Under the pieces are notes generated by a model. It saw only the letters and a program-made list of their open reading frames with translations. It ran no database searches and was not told the DNA's origin. A DNA stretch of 64,000 bases from Thermosporothrix hazakensis (GTDB lineage Bacteria; Chloroflexota; Ktedonobacteria; Ktedonobacterales; Ktedonobacteraceae): assembly GCF_003253565.1 (NCBI RefSeq), contig NZ_QKUF01000017.1, forward strand, positions 62,001-126,000, read 5' to 3'. A program made the translations under genes and the position numbers. Shown in pieces: positions 18,738 to 28,751 of the stretch (position 1 is its first letter; each line of letters opens with the position of its first letter).

Positions 18738-19596
18738 ATGCGGAAATCGCGATTCCCAGACGTTCCAACAGACGACGGCTGATCTCTGCTCGATGCTTCA
18801 GGGGCATACGTCCGGGGTGGCTATGCGAGTCGGAGCCAGTACTGACCAGCAGATTATGCTGTGCGGCATACTCGCGATACATCTCGATGTCTTCTGGTGA
18901 ATGATAAGGGTGAATAAGTTCTATGCCATCCATTGGGATTTCTGCAAGCAGTTCGTCCAGCAGAGCCGGAGTATAGTAGGTGAACCCATTCTCGCGTCTG
19001 CCCGGGTGGGCGATCAGACACAGGGCATTGCTTTTATGTGCGGCCTCAACGGTCTCATCCATCTCGGGACGAATCGAGCGATAACCCGCTTTCTCTAGAA
19101 TAATATGTCCATCGGACCAGCCTTTGATATATCCATGCTCTCGCAGGAGATCAATATTATCGAAGGCGCGCTGTACCTTCCCGCCTTTCGAGGCAAGCAC
19201 GTCTTCCTGGCGTGGGAAACGATAGCCCTGGCGTAAAAGCTCCTCATAGACCTCAAGGGCGTTCTCGGTTTTCTGGCGCGAGAGCCTTTCGGTCAGGGGA
19301 GCCAGCTCATTCTGTGTGGGATCAAAGCCATAACACAGCACATCGGTTGGCTTGCCTTTCCAGTAGGTGCTGATTTCAACTCCTGAGAGCACTGTCAGGT
19401 TCCGGGCTGCACCGAGTTGCTGAATCTCGGCGACCTTGTCTACGCGGTCATGGTCAGTGACGGCAACCAGCGCAAAGCCTTCGGTTGCCAGGAAGTCAAT
19501 GAGCTGCTCGGCAGGCCAGCGTCCGTCACTAAATGTCGTATGCATATGAAGATCTATCGGGGCGTCGGGATGTAAGGTAAGGTAGTGTGTGAGCAA
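18736..19596 (-). CDS. PHP-domain phosphoesterase
   Basis: 286 residues from TTG 19596, chosen because AGGAG lies 6 bases upstream; ATG starts at 19647 or 19728 have no or poorly spaced ribosome sites. PHP metal-binding motifs are clear: DLHMHTTFSDGRW at the N-terminus, VAVTDHDRVD near 50, a later LIAHPGRRE and a GSDSHSHPGRMP near the end. Closest to the YciV/RNase AM-like group, which hydrolyses phosphoesters of nucleotides or short RNA; the substrate here is unproven. It follows the decarboxylase gene on the same strand. Confidence 0.82.
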   Translation of the reverse strand: MLTHYLTLHPDAPIDLHMHTTFSDGRWPAEQLIDFLATEGFALVAVTDHDRVDKVAEIQQLGAARNLTVLSGVEISTYWKGKPTDVLCYGFDPTQNELAPLTERLSRQKTENALEVYEELLRQGYRFPRQEDVLASKGGKVQRAFDNIDLLREHGYIKGWSDGHIILEKAGYRSIRPEMDETVEAAHKSNALCLIAHPGRRENGFTYYTPALLDELLAEIPMDGIELIHPYHSPEDIEMYREYAAQHNLLVSTGSDSHSHPGRMPLKHRAEISRRLLERLGIAISA

Positions 19597-19714
19597 GCTT
19601 CTCTCCTCTTTTCCTTTTATTTCACTGGTCTTTGATGCTTCCACCATAATGGTATCACACGCTTGCTTGCTAGATAAGGAGGAGAGAAAAGGGCATTCTC
19701 TCCTCGTGTGATCG

Positions 19715-21184
19715 CTATATGGTGGCATACTCCTGTAACTGCTGCCAGAACTCGCGTATCTCTGCTTCCGTCGTGCGCAGGTTGCCGATGGCGGCCCGTA
19801 GCGTCATCGCCCCATTGAGGCGAGTGTGGGAGATAAAGAAGCGCCCTCTGGCATTGATGGTGTTCATGATCCGCTCGTTCAGCGCGTTCAGCTCGTCCAG
19901 GTCGTCCATACCCTTTGGATGAGCACGGAAGCAGACAAGGCTGAAGGGTGTGGGAGCCATGCGTTCAAAGTTCGGAGACTCGTCGATCCACCGGGCCAAT
20001 AATCGGGCAAGACGAATATGTTCGCGCAGGCGGGCGATAATGCCGTCCTGACCGAAATAGCGCAGAATCATCCAGAGTTTCAGGGCACGGAAGCGCCTGC
20101 CGAGTGCGTTCCCATAGTCCATCAGATTGGGCACCTCGTCTGTGGCGCTCTCATTATTGCGAAGATACTCTGGCACAAGGCTGAAGGCAGCTTTCAGCAC
20201 ATCAGGCCTGCGGGTGAAGAGTACGCTGCAATCCAGTGGGGTGAAGAGCCATTTATGCGGATTCACAATCAGGGAGTCGGCTCGCTCACAGCCTTCCAGT
20301 ATCCAGCGGAATTCGGGTATGATGGCAGCCGTGCCGGCATAGGAAGTATCAACATGTAGCCAGAGCTGATGACGCTCGCAAATGTCTGCGATCCGGGGAA
20401 TGGGGTCGATGCTGCTGGTTGAGGTCGTCCCCACAGTAGCGACAACCGCGAAAGGCAGCCAGCCCTGTGCAAGGTCCTCAAGGATAGCCTGTTCCAGCTC
20501 GTCGGGCTTCATTCTAAAATCGGCATCTATCGATATTTTGCGGATGCCTTCCTGTCCGATACCAAGTGTGATTGCGGCTTTATCTACGGAGGAATGCGTG
20601 TCCTGTGAACAATAGAGCCGCAGAGGTGGCAGCTCATGTCGGCCCGCCATTCCCTTCTGACGAATGTAAAGGTGCGGGATAGCTTCACGGGCTGCGGCAA
20701 GGGCATAGAGGACGCCTGTAGATGCGGTATCGTTGATAACGCCGAAGAGGGGAGCAGGCAGGCCGAGCATCTGACGGAGCCAGTCGAGCGTGAGCTGTTC
20801 GAGCTCGGTTGCTGAGGGGCTGGTGCGCCAGAGCATAGCATTGACGTTGAGTGCGCTGGTGAGCATTTCACCAAGAATGCCGGGACCTGAGCCCGTAATC
20901 CCAAAATAGGCCATAAAGCCGGGTGAGTTCCAGTGGGTGACGCCTGGCAGAACCACGCGCTGAAAGTCTTCAAGAATGGCATCCATCGATTCGCCATGCT
21001 GCGGCGGCTGTTGTGGCAGGGCCTGGCGGGTCGAACCTGGAGCAACCTGTGAGAGTACAGGATAGGTGCCTGCTTGATCGAGGTAATCGGCGATCCAATC
21101 CACAATCTGATGACCGTAGCGGCGGAACTCTTCGCTACTCATATCGCCGTGCAAGGGGTCTGATGTGGGGCGTTCTCCTGTCAT
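19715..21184 (-). CDS. PLP-dependent group II (aromatic-type) amino acid decarboxylase
   Basis: 489 residues, normal for the family. PLP is bound by the Lys of NPHKWLFTPLDCSVLF; HVDTSYAGTAAIIPEF contains the conserved Asp that contacts the pyridine ring. The N-terminal GVTHWNSPGFMAYFG block is typical of aromatic-L-amino-acid decarboxylases (tyrosine, tryptophan or DOPA), although substrate cannot be read from sequence. AAGGAGG lies 5 bases before ATG 21184. Confidence 0.9.
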   Translation of the reverse strand: MTGERPTSDPLHGDMSSEEFRRYGHQIVDWIADYLDQAGTYPVLSQVAPGSTRQALPQQPPQHGESMDAILEDFQRVVLPGVTHWNSPGFMAYFGITGSGPGILGEMLTSALNVNAMLWRTSPSATELEQLTLDWLRQMLGLPAPLFGVINDTASTGVLYALAAAREAIPHLYIRQKGMAGRHELPPLRLYCSQDTHSSVDKAAITLGIGQEGIRKISIDADFRMKPDELEQAILEDLAQGWLPFAVVATVGTTSTSSIDPIPRIADICERHQLWLHVDTSYAGTAAIIPEFRWILEGCERADSLIVNPHKWLFTPLDCSVLFTRRPDVLKAAFSLVPEYLRNNESATDEVPNLMDYGNALGRRFRALKLWMILRYFGQDGIIARLREHIRLARLLARWIDESPNFERMAPTPFSLVCFRAHPKGMDDLDELNALNERIMNTINARGRFFISHTRLNGAMTLRAAIGNLRTTEAEIREFWQQLQEYATI

Positions 21185-21377
21185 AAGAACCTCCTTCTGG
21201 AAAAAAACTCCTTCTTGCTCTCTAGCTTAGCACAGCTTGAAGAGGAGGTGCTATGGTGCGTCTCTCTGGCATAAAAGCAAGGAAGCCGGTACAATATGTG
21301 ACGATGAATGTATCATAACGGCATATATTTTCTGGTGCGAAAAAAGAAAGGATAGTACTGCGGCTGTGTCTGGACGT

Positions 21378-21887
21378 ATGACAAAGGTGGGGGTGCTGGC
21401 TCTGATCGGATGCCTGTTTCTTGTGCTGTTCAGCGCCTGTAATGTTACTCAGGTGCCTACACATAAAATCTATGAATATGGCTCAATTGAGAGCTTGCCT
21501 AAAGACCGCCTGATCAAACAGAAAAATGCGTTTACCTATCGCCCGGGGGACGAGATAATGCTGACCTGGAAGCCTCAGGCAACGGGCGAGACGATGGATA
21601 AAGCGCCTCAGAAGGTCAGTATTGAGGCTGGCTTAATCGGGCCTTTTCCCTCGCTTGATGAGCTCAACAAGGCGGTGAGCTTTGATCGAAGCAGTATGAC
21701 TGGTCCGGTGGCGACGACCATGACGCCTGTCCAAACCGATAACTGGACCGATACCGCCGTTTCGACAAAACTCAAGCTCCCCTCCTCGCTCAAGTCTGGC
21801 TATTATATGCTGGTTCAACGGATCCTGACCGCCGGCCGGGGCCCGAAAACGCCTATCCCGACTGGCAGTGTCATTTATGTTCCCTGA
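21378..21887 (+). CDS. Probable lipoprotein, unknown function
   Basis: 169 residues from ATG 21378, with a type II signal peptide: hydrophobic VLALIGCLFLVLF then lipobox FSAC, Cys 21 being the likely lipidated residue. GTG 21366 is an alternative start. The mature part has no recognised domain; it looks beta-rich (PGDEIMLTWKP; LKSGYYMLVQRI), as in extracellular carbohydrate- or protein-binding folds. It is divergent from the decarboxylase and upstream of pcrA. Confidence 0.65.
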   Translation: MTKVGVLALIGCLFLVLFSACNVTQVPTHKIYEYGSIESLPKDRLIKQKNAFTYRPGDEIMLTWKPQATGETMDKAPQKVSIEAGLIGPFPSLDELNKAVSFDRSSMTGPVATTMTPVQTDNWTDTAVSTKLKLPSSLKSGYYMLVQRILTAGRGPKTPIPTGSVIYVP

Positions 21888-21902
21888 GCTCAGAAGGACG
21901 CT

Positions 21903-21922
21903 GGCCGGGACTGCTCCCGGCC
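21903..21922 (+). repeat. GC-rich hairpin after lipoprotein gene
   Basis: GGCCGGGA (21903-21910) pairs perfectly with TCCCGGCC (21915-21922), loop CTGC. There is no T-run directly after it, so only a weak terminator. Confidence 0.45.
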
Positions 21923-22059
21923 TGAATGTCCTCCCTCTCGTCTGCTGAATCCCTTTCCGCTTCCATCTGTGATACAATAGCCTGGGTTTTATATGGTCGT
22001 CTCTCCCTTTTGAATTACAGGCAAAGCATATTTTTCTTCTTTCTCTATGGAGCGTGATG

Positions 22060-24444
22060 ATGTTGGAACAAATTGATTTATTAGCCGGACTCAATCAGCC
22101 GCAGCGTCAAGCCGTTACCACAACTCAGGGGCCTGTGCTTATTCTGGCCGGGCCTGGCAGTGGAAAAACACGGGTCATCACGCATCGTATTGCTTATCTG
22201 GTTCAACATGAGAAGGTGTTACCGGGTCATATCCTCGCTGTGACCTTTACCAATAAGGCGGCCCGAGAAATGCGTGAGCGCCTGGAACGCCTGATAGGGA
22301 TTAGCGCCGCAAAAGAAATGAGCATAGGTACCTTTCATGCTATCTGTGCACGGGTGTTGCGTGTTGAGGCCGATTATCTGCTTCCATTAGGGCTCAATCG
22401 TTCTTTTGTGATCCTGGATACCGACGATCAGGTCACGCTGGTCAAGCAGGCGATCAAAGAACTGAATCTCGATGAGAAACTGTATCGCCCGTCTGCGATC
22501 CACGGGATGATCTCCCGCGCAAAAAATGAGATGCAGGGCCCCGAGCAGATGGCGGAGCAGGCACGCAAGTATAGCGAAGAGGTCGCCGCTCGCGTGTACA
22601 AGGTATATCAGAAACTCTTGCGTCAGAGTAACGCTGTTGATTTTGATGACCTGTTGATGCTGACCGAGCAACTCTGGCGGCGCAATCCCGAGGTGCTGGA
22701 AAAGTATCAGCGTCACTGGTGCTACCTGCATGTTGACGAATTTCAGGATTGTAACCTGCCCCAGTATAAGCTTATCCGCTTGCTTGGTCTGGGCACGCCC
22801 GACAGGCAGAAGGGGGCGGGCAATGTCTGTGTGGTTGGCGATGATGACCAGATGATCTACACCTGGCGTGGGGCCAGCGCCGAGAATGTGCTTCGTTTTG
22901 AGCGCGATTTTCCGGCGACGAAGGTTATTCTGCTGGAACAGAACTATCGCTCCACACAATCGATTCTCGATGCCGCTCAGGGTGTTGTGCGACAGAACAG
23001 GCTCCGCAAAGAGAAACGCCTTTGGACTGCGAAGGGGGCGGGCGAGCAGGTTATCTTTTATGAGGCGTTTAACGATGAGATGGAAGGGCAGTTTGTCGCC
23101 CATGAGATTCAGCGCTTGCTGGCTCGCGGGGAGGTCAAACATCGCAGCGATATCGCGGTCATGTATCGTACGAACGCGCAATCGCGTGCTCTGGAAGAGC
23201 AATTCCTGCGCGCAAACATCCCTTACAAAGTGATAGGTAGCCGCAAGTTCTATGAGCGCAAAGAAATCAAGGATATGCTGGCGTACCTGCGTTTGCTGGC
23301 AAATCCCGATGACGATTTGAGCTTTGAACGCATTGTGAATGTGCCAAATCGCAAGGTTGGGCCCAAAACACTTGGCGAACTGAGAAAATGGGCAGGAACA
23401 CAGCAATGCTCGCTTTTTGTGGCTATTCGCACGATTGATCAGTATCCTGGACTTGGGGCGGCGGCCAAAAACGCGTTAAAGGGCTTCGCAAAGTTGATCG
23501 AGGATCTGAGAGGTTCTATCGAGGATTTGCCGCTTCCCGACTTGCTGGAGCGCATTGCGGAGCGGAGCGGCTATGGTCATGAGCTTCGTGCAAACGCTGA
23601 AGAAGAACTGGACCGTTGGGGCAACGTGCTGGAATTAAAGCGGGTCGCAGAAGACTATGCGGAGATTGAGACGCCGGTTGCTATCGAGCTGTTCCTTGAA
23701 AATGTGGCGCTGGTTGGCGGAGCCGATACCGTGCAGACAGGCGATAACGGCACTTTGGTTTCCGAGGAGAACAGCGACTCTGTCACCTTGATTACGCTGC
23801 ATGCTGCGAAAGGGCTTGAATACCCGGTTGTCTTTATTGTGGGTATGGATGAGGGTTCGTTACCGCATTCTCGTTCACTGCAATCTCCTGAGCAACTGGA
23901 AGAAGAGCGACGCCTTGCCTATGTTGGCTTTACGCGCGCAATGAGCAAGCTCTATCTGGTGCGAGCGAAACGGCGTTCTCTCTGGGGTGAGACCCAGTAT
24001 ACAGAGACCTCCCGGTTTGTCTATGATATTCCAGAACATCTGCTCAAGCAGATTGGGGTGGTAAGCCAGAATATCGGAAGCTCACGGATGACAAAGGCGC
24101 GTCAGGTCGAGTGGGACAATGAATATAATCAAGACCCGTTTGATGATCAGGATTTTGGCGCGGCAATCGGTAGCGGACGAAGAGCCACCACTACACCGAA
24201 ATGGTCATCCACGACGCGACCCGGTCAGTTTTCAAGCACTCCTAAGCCTGTACGCCAGGAAGAGCGTACACCGAAGAGCCAGCAGTTTAAACCGGGGGAA
24301 CGGGTGCGTCATGACAAATTCGGAGAGGGCATCATCCTCAAGAGCGAGATGGAGAGCGGAACGGAGTTTGTTGAGGTCCAGTTCCAGGGGAAAATAGGCA
24401 AGAAGCGCCTGAGTCTGGACTTCGCCCGTTTGCAAAAACTTTAA
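22060..24444 (+). CDS. pcrA: UvrD/PcrA-type ATP-dependent DNA helicase
   Basis: 794 residues; superfamily 1 3'-5' helicase for repair and replication-fork maintenance. Motifs in order: LNQPQRQAV (Q motif), AGPGSGKTRVITHR (Walker A), VDEFQDCN (II), GDDDQMIYTWRGA (III), QNYRSTQ (IV), TLHAAKGLEYPVVFI (V), EERRLAYVGFTRA (VI). The C-terminal ~50 residues (GERVRHDKFGEGIIL) form the PcrA-type Tudor-like domain that contacts RNA polymerase. GGAG lies 7 bases before ATG 22060; GTG 22054 and ATG 22057 are too close to it. Confidence 0.95.
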   Translation: MLEQIDLLAGLNQPQRQAVTTTQGPVLILAGPGSGKTRVITHRIAYLVQHEKVLPGHILAVTFTNKAAREMRERLERLIGISAAKEMSIGTFHAICARVLRVEADYLLPLGLNRSFVILDTDDQVTLVKQAIKELNLDEKLYRPSAIHGMISRAKNEMQGPEQMAEQARKYSEEVAARVYKVYQKLLRQSNAVDFDDLLMLTEQLWRRNPEVLEKYQRHWCYLHVDEFQDCNLPQYKLIRLLGLGTPDRQKGAGNVCVVGDDDQMIYTWRGASAENVLRFERDFPATKVILLEQNYRSTQSILDAAQGVVRQNRLRKEKRLWTAKGAGEQVIFYEAFNDEMEGQFVAHEIQRLLARGEVKHRSDIAVMYRTNAQSRALEEQFLRANIPYKVIGSRKFYERKEIKDMLAYLRLLANPDDDLSFERIVNVPNRKVGPKTLGELRKWAGTQQCSLFVAIRTIDQYPGLGAAAKNALKGFAKLIEDLRGSIEDLPLPDLLERIAERSGYGHELRANAEEELDRWGNVLELKRVAEDYAEIETPVAIELFLENVALVGGADTVQTGDNGTLVSEENSDSVTLITLHAAKGLEYPVVFIVGMDEGSLPHSRSLQSPEQLEEERRLAYVGFTRAMSKLYLVRAKRRSLWGETQYTETSRFVYDIPEHLLKQIGVVSQNIGSSRMTKARQVEWDNEYNQDPFDDQDFGAAIGSGRRATTTPKWSSTTRPGQFSSTPKPVRQEERTPKSQQFKPGERVRHDKFGEGIILKSEMESGTEFVEVQFQGKIGKKRLSLDFARLQKL

Positions 24445-24480
24445 ACCTGCAACGTGAAATTTGCTATAGCAGAAAAAGAG

Positions 24481-24515
24481 GGGAAGCGGAAGAGATCCTT
24501 CTGGCTTCCCTTTTT
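24481..24515 (+). terminator. Intrinsic terminator after pcrA
   Basis: GGGAAGC (24481-24487) pairs with GCTTCCC (24504-24510), with a further inner pairing, followed by TTTTTCTTTC. Confidence 0.8.
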
Positions 24516-24636
24516 CTTTCGGCTGTGAATTGCTTCATAGATAGACATGGATAAAGACGGTATGGTAAGAGCAAGTATGGCCCCACAGCTTTTCTCTCTT
24601 AAGGGGAATACAAAGAGAGCTAAGGAGAAGGTATCT

Positions 24637-24975
24637 ATGATTATCTGGCGTGGGTTTGGCGCACTTGTTGTTCTGGTCGTCCTTATTTGTGTAGGTGGGC
24701 TCCAGTGGCTTGCATCCACTATCGTAGGCCCCGAGGCAACCACTCAAATTCAGCGCTTTTTGATCCCGATCGGGCTGGTGATTGCCGCTGTTATTGTCTG
24801 GCCGCTCGGGCGTTTCTTTAACAAACCAACAACCACCTTTGATCCTCGGACCGGGCGGCAGGTGACGGTCTCTCGTGGTCACTCGCTCTTCTTCATCAAT
24901 ATGGAGTATTGGAGCCCGATTCTGCTGGTTCTGGCAGTTGTTTTCTTGATTGCAGGCTTTTTTGTGCGTATTTGA
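24637..24975 (+). CDS. Small integral membrane protein
   Basis: 112 residues with three predicted membrane helices (about 5-28, 42-62, 90-111). A short loop TTTFDPRTGRQVTVSRGHS precedes the third helix. AAGGAG sits about 9 bases before ATG 24637, which is preferred over ATG 24547. No family recognised. Confidence 0.65.
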   Translation: MIIWRGFGALVVLVVLICVGGLQWLASTIVGPEATTQIQRFLIPIGLVIAAVIVWPLGRFFNKPTTTFDPRTGRQVTVSRGHSLFFINMEYWSPILLVLAVVFLIAGFFVRI

Positions 24976-24989
24976 CCCTCCTCCGGGGT

Positions 24990-25023
24990 GAACGGCTATC
25001 GCACCTCTCTGCGATAGCCGTTC
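24990..25023. terminator. Strong hairpin between convergent genes
   Basis: GAACGGCTATCGC (24990-25002) pairs with GCGATAGCCGTTC (25011-25023), 13 bp, 8-base loop. It sits between two convergent stop codons. T-runs on either side are poor, so it may act as a transcription barrier or mRNA 3'-end stabiliser. Confidence 0.6.
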
Positions 25024-25031
25024 TTCCAATG

Positions 25032-28000
25032 TCACGATTCCCTGAGCGAAAACTGCTTGAGAATACTTTTAGCCTGCTCAAGGTAGGTTCTCCCCTTCTT
25101 GCGATCACCTGGCTTGCGCCGCTTCAAGTAGTAATTCCCCAGAAGGTTGAGTGTGCTGGCATATTCGAGCGGATCTTTGATGCGCATCAGCAACTCAAGC
25201 GTCTGCTCAAAATGGCTTCGGGCGCTATCCAGATCTCCCAGGCGTTGCAGGATGCAGCCCTGAAGGCGCCGCGATAGGGCGGTAAGCTGGATATACCGCT
25301 GTTCGGTCAGAGGTTGTTGAAGTTGCTGTAACACCTGTCGTGCCTCCTCTAGTTCGCCCTCTTGATAGTGCACTGTGGCAAGCTGTAGCTGGAGGTGAGG
25401 CAGGATCATCGTTTTCAAATTCTGCTGCTGAATATATTCAAGGGTCTGTTGCAGAGTCCCACATGCCTCCTCATAATGGCCCTGACCACTCTCATACTGA
25501 CTTTGACCCCAGAGCGTGAAAAGTTCCAGATCTATATCATGTCTGTGGCGAGCAATTGTCAGCGCTCGTTCGGCCTGTTCGCGTGCTGCATGCCAGTGTT
25601 CCCGCCGATTGGACAGAAAGAGCAGAGCAAGATGTATCCAGCCGCGCGCCCGCAGAGCTCCGGGGTGTTGTGCCTGTTTCAGGGCCGTATGGGCGACCTG
25701 CTCACTTTTTTTGTAGTAGCCGGTGTGAATAAGCGCCCAGATCATCGTGAAGGTGTGAACCGGCTCCCAGTACTCTTCCTGGGTGTCGCGGCAGAGCTGT
25801 AGCCCGCGTTGGGCATAGGAGAGCATGGCCTGCGGTGACCCGGTCAGGAAGCTATACCAGCTGCGTGACCAGAGGGTGAGAATGCTGACAAGTGGGTCGG
25901 GAAGGGTAAGACAATCCAGCATGTTTTCTGCCTGACGTAGCTGCTCAAAGGCCGTGGCGGTGTCGCCCTGCCGGATTGTAAGCATGCTCTGTAGTGCGAG
26001 GCTTCTGGTTCGTGCCTGCTCTGTTGCCTTCTCTGAGGAAAGTGGCTGAAGCGTTTGCAGCGCCTGTGCATCTTGTCGCAAACGGAAATGGAGCAGCGCC
26101 TGTTGAAAGATGATTGCCTCCTCTTTTTCCGGCTGCTTCAACGAGTGCCAGAGAGAACGTGCCTCTCCACAGGCCTGTAGCGCCCGTTCAATGTGCCCAC
26201 CGGGAAGATATAGCTCACGTATAAGCTGGTCAAGGAGCGCCGCTTTTGTCTGGTAATCGTGTCCATCAAGCAGAGGGAGCGTGCGTTCAAGTATACAGGC
26301 TGCATCATCATAGGCATAGAGCGTTGTGCAGAGGGTGACAAGCTGGATGGAATAGGCCAGGGCGGAACGTGGTTCCTCTGCCTGCTGATAGTGATAGGTC
26401 AGCAGGTAGAGCATTTCCTGCGAATTCGTGCCGTGAAGTGCCTCGATAGCGTGAGCTATTTCCCGGTGCATCGCGCGCTTACTCCACGGGTTCAGAGACC
26501 AGTAGAGTGCCTCATGAATAGATGGATGCGTGAACGTAAACTCTTTTTTCTCTTCTCCTTGCTGGATCAGGTGAAGGCAGGCTGCCTGGCCCAGATGAAG
26601 CAGAATATCGTCCTGTGGAAGGTTACGCGCTTTACACAATGTTTCCAGATCGAATGTATAGCCCTGTACTGCTGCAAAGGCCAGCGTCTCCTGGCATGCA
26701 GTAGTGCACTGTGAGAGGCGTGCGCTGACCAATTCCTGCATGCTGCCTGGCAGGATCAGATGTTCCGCCGATCCTGTTAGCTGCCAGCGTCCGTCTTGTT
26801 GTTGCAACTTACCTGTATCTTGCAGGTAATGAAGCGTTTCTAGAGTCTGACAGGGGTTGCCGTCCGTGTATTTATAAAGCACATAAGCAAGGGAAAGCTG
26901 AATAGGGCTTTGCAAACGGCCTGAAAGCAGTTCCAGAGTATGCATCTCTCCCGGACGGCTCAGGCGAAGTTCAGGCGGAGGAGTGGTTTGCTCAAGCGGG
27001 ATCCGCAGCTCTCGCAGCGGGTGTTCAACCCCCACCTCCTCAGCGCGATAGAGCACGAGAAAGAGGAGGGCAGGCGTTTGCGCGGCTCTGGCAACAAGCT
27101 GTGCGAGTAGCTGTAAGGTGCTTCGATCACTCCATTGGGCGTTATCCAGCACAATGATGACCGGTTCCTGATTGGCAAGCCGTGTCAGGCAGGCAGTGAC
27201 GGCACGCAGGAGGAAGGCATGATCTATGTCGGGAATAGATTTCATCTGATCCCGGTAGGTCGGGAGTAAGCGATAGAAGACATCAGCATTCTTGCCATAT
27301 TTTTTCCGAAGCTGACCGACGGTCAGGGGCTCAAGAATGGCGCTTAAATAGTCAATGAACGGCTTGTATGGCCGAAAGCTGGATGCCGGTGTGCAGGTGC
27401 TCCAGAAACAGCGAGCACTGTGTTCAGTGCTGGCCCACTGGCAGAATTGCCGTGCAAGATGGGTTTTGCCGCTACCTGCCTCACCGCGGATCAACACAAG
27501 GCGCTCCTGCTGGAAGAAGCATTGTAATTGCTCGAATTCCTCGCTGCGCCCGATCAGAGAATCTTCTTGTCCCCGGGTGTTTTCCAGCGCATGCTGCAAC
27601 AGTGGCGGAAGGGCTGAGGAGAACGATTGAGCCTCCGGGAACTGGAACGGCGCGACATAGGGTGTTAGTGCATGCGTCAGTGGGCTGTTAAGGGGCTTCT
27701 GTTTATAGGTCTCGGCTGCCGGGATCGTCGGCGGCTCCGCAGGAGGCATTTTCTTGAGCGGGGGAAGAAAGAGAAACGGCTGTGTCTCTTTCGGGGGTGT
27801 CTCCTGCTGCCATTTCTGGACCTGTTGCATGGCATCGGTCCAGCGCTCCATGAGCGCATAGTGGCGTAGCAGCTCGTTGCGAATCCGCACATCAGCGGGA
27901 TAGCGATCACGGAGGAGATGCAGATATTCAAAGGCTTTCCGGTGTTGATGGCAGGCGTCAGCGACCTCGCTGATATGTTCAAGCAGCCAGAGGTGGTAGC

Positions 28001-28514
28001 TCCGAAACTGGCTCCGGCGTGGCTGAAACCAGGGAATGACGCTCTCCTCAGGGAGATAGTCGCCCTGATAGAGGGCCAGGGCTTGCTCGAAGCGATTGAG
28101 CAGGCTCTGAATCTCTACAGGTGGCTGACTCGGATGCATGGTGTAATGAGCTTGCAGTTGCTGGACGCTCTGCTCAAATACGTCAGCATCGATAAAAAGG
28201 TTCTGGGTATGCAGTGTCAGGACATTGTGCTGAAAGGTCAGGGGAATCGAGCCCTGTTCGAGGGTCAGGGCGGCCTGTAACCGGGCCAGGGTTTCTTCAA
28301 AAGCCAGCAAGGCATACTCAAGGGGCTGAGACGACCAGAGCAGGTCAAGAATCTGATCCAGATGTAGGCGATGCTGGCGCGCGGTAAGCAGCAGCTTAAA
28401 GAGCTGGCGTACCTCTTGCTGGCTCCACGGCTCCCCGGTCAGGGGGCCATGCTGGGAGCGAAGTTCAAAACGACCGAAAGTGATGACGTGTAGTGTATGA
28501 GTATCTCTATCCAT
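25032..28514 (-). CDS. Large BTAD/AAA ATPase/TPR transcriptional regulator
   Basis: 1160 residues. N-terminal OmpR-type winged helix (about 5-95) and bacterial transcriptional activation domain BTAD (about 105-240), as in SARP-like regulators. A STAND/AAA ATPase follows, with P-loop RGEAGSGKTHLARQF (344-351 for the core) and Walker B VIIVLDNAQWSD near 445, then winged-helix and long TPR arrays to the C-terminus (about 640-1160). No C-terminal LuxR domain is present, so DNA contact must come from the N-terminus. ATG 28514 follows GGGAGG at 7-base spacing. The promoter is on the minus strand at 28559-28587. Expected to respond to an unknown ligand by ATP-dependent oligomerisation (family knowledge). 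Confidence 0.85.
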   Translation of the reverse strand: MDRDTHTLHVITFGRFELRSQHGPLTGEPWSQQEVRQLFKLLLTARQHRLHLDQILDLLWSSQPLEYALLAFEETLARLQAALTLEQGSIPLTFQHNVLTLHTQNLFIDADVFEQSVQQLQAHYTMHPSQPPVEIQSLLNRFEQALALYQGDYLPEESVIPWFQPRRSQFRSYHLWLLEHISEVADACHQHRKAFEYLHLLRDRYPADVRIRNELLRHYALMERWTDAMQQVQKWQQETPPKETQPFLFLPPLKKMPPAEPPTIPAAETYKQKPLNSPLTHALTPYVAPFQFPEAQSFSSALPPLLQHALENTRGQEDSLIGRSEEFEQLQCFFQQERLVLIRGEAGSGKTHLARQFCQWASTEHSARCFWSTCTPASSFRPYKPFIDYLSAILEPLTVGQLRKKYGKNADVFYRLLPTYRDQMKSIPDIDHAFLLRAVTACLTRLANQEPVIIVLDNAQWSDRSTLQLLAQLVARAAQTPALLFLVLYRAEEVGVEHPLRELRIPLEQTTPPPELRLSRPGEMHTLELLSGRLQSPIQLSLAYVLYKYTDGNPCQTLETLHYLQDTGKLQQQDGRWQLTGSAEHLILPGSMQELVSARLSQCTTACQETLAFAAVQGYTFDLETLCKARNLPQDDILLHLGQAACLHLIQQGEEKKEFTFTHPSIHEALYWSLNPWSKRAMHREIAHAIEALHGTNSQEMLYLLTYHYQQAEEPRSALAYSIQLVTLCTTLYAYDDAACILERTLPLLDGHDYQTKAALLDQLIRELYLPGGHIERALQACGEARSLWHSLKQPEKEEAIIFQQALLHFRLRQDAQALQTLQPLSSEKATEQARTRSLALQSMLTIRQGDTATAFEQLRQAENMLDCLTLPDPLVSILTLWSRSWYSFLTGSPQAMLSYAQRGLQLCRDTQEEYWEPVHTFTMIWALIHTGYYKKSEQVAHTALKQAQHPGALRARGWIHLALLFLSNRREHWHAAREQAERALTIARHRHDIDLELFTLWGQSQYESGQGHYEEACGTLQQTLEYIQQQNLKTMILPHLQLQLATVHYQEGELEEARQVLQQLQQPLTEQRYIQLTALSRRLQGCILQRLGDLDSARSHFEQTLELLMRIKDPLEYASTLNLLGNYYLKRRKPGDRKKGRTYLEQAKSILKQFSLRES

Positions 28515-28558
28515 CCTCAACCTCCCCATGTGGGAAAAAGCGTGAATAAGTATATTTC

Positions 28559-28587
28559 ATTATTGTACAGTAATAGAACGATGTCAA
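28559..28587 (-). promoter_or_regulatory. Promoter of the BTAD regulator gene
   Basis: On the minus strand, TTGACA (28587-28582), 17-base spacer, AATAAT (28564-28559), 45 bases upstream of ATG 28514. The spacer contains ACTGTA, complementary to a TACAGT motif repeated nearby. Confidence 0.6.
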
Positions 28588-28671
28588 TAGATACTGGAAG
28601 CTCAGGTACTGTCTGCGTTTCCCCTTTTTCCTATAGCTCTTGTGCTTTGCAAATCGATGAATGATAATGAT

Positions 28672-28691
28672 ACAGTATAATACGATACTGT
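28672..28691. promoter_or_regulatory. Candidate operator palindrome between divergent promoters
   Basis: ACAGTAT (28672-28678), 6-base spacer, ATACTGT (28685-28691). The half-site TACAGT also occurs at 28566 and 28761, within or next to both flanking promoters. Confidence 0.45.
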
Positions 28692-28721
28692 GCAATGTGG
28701 CTCAGGATGAAAAAGCCATAT

Positions 28722-28751
28722 TTGACAATGCAGCAGTTTTGATAGTATGAT
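28722..28751 (+). promoter_or_regulatory. Promoter of the 28835 membrane-protein gene
   Basis: TTGACA (28722-28727), 18-base spacer, TATGAT (28746-28751), about 80 bases upstream of ATG 28835. Confidence 0.55.

Noticed and set aside
22387..23406. 339-codon frame antisense to pcrA
   Set aside because: Shadow of a strongly conserved helicase; no ribosome site and no recognisable domain.
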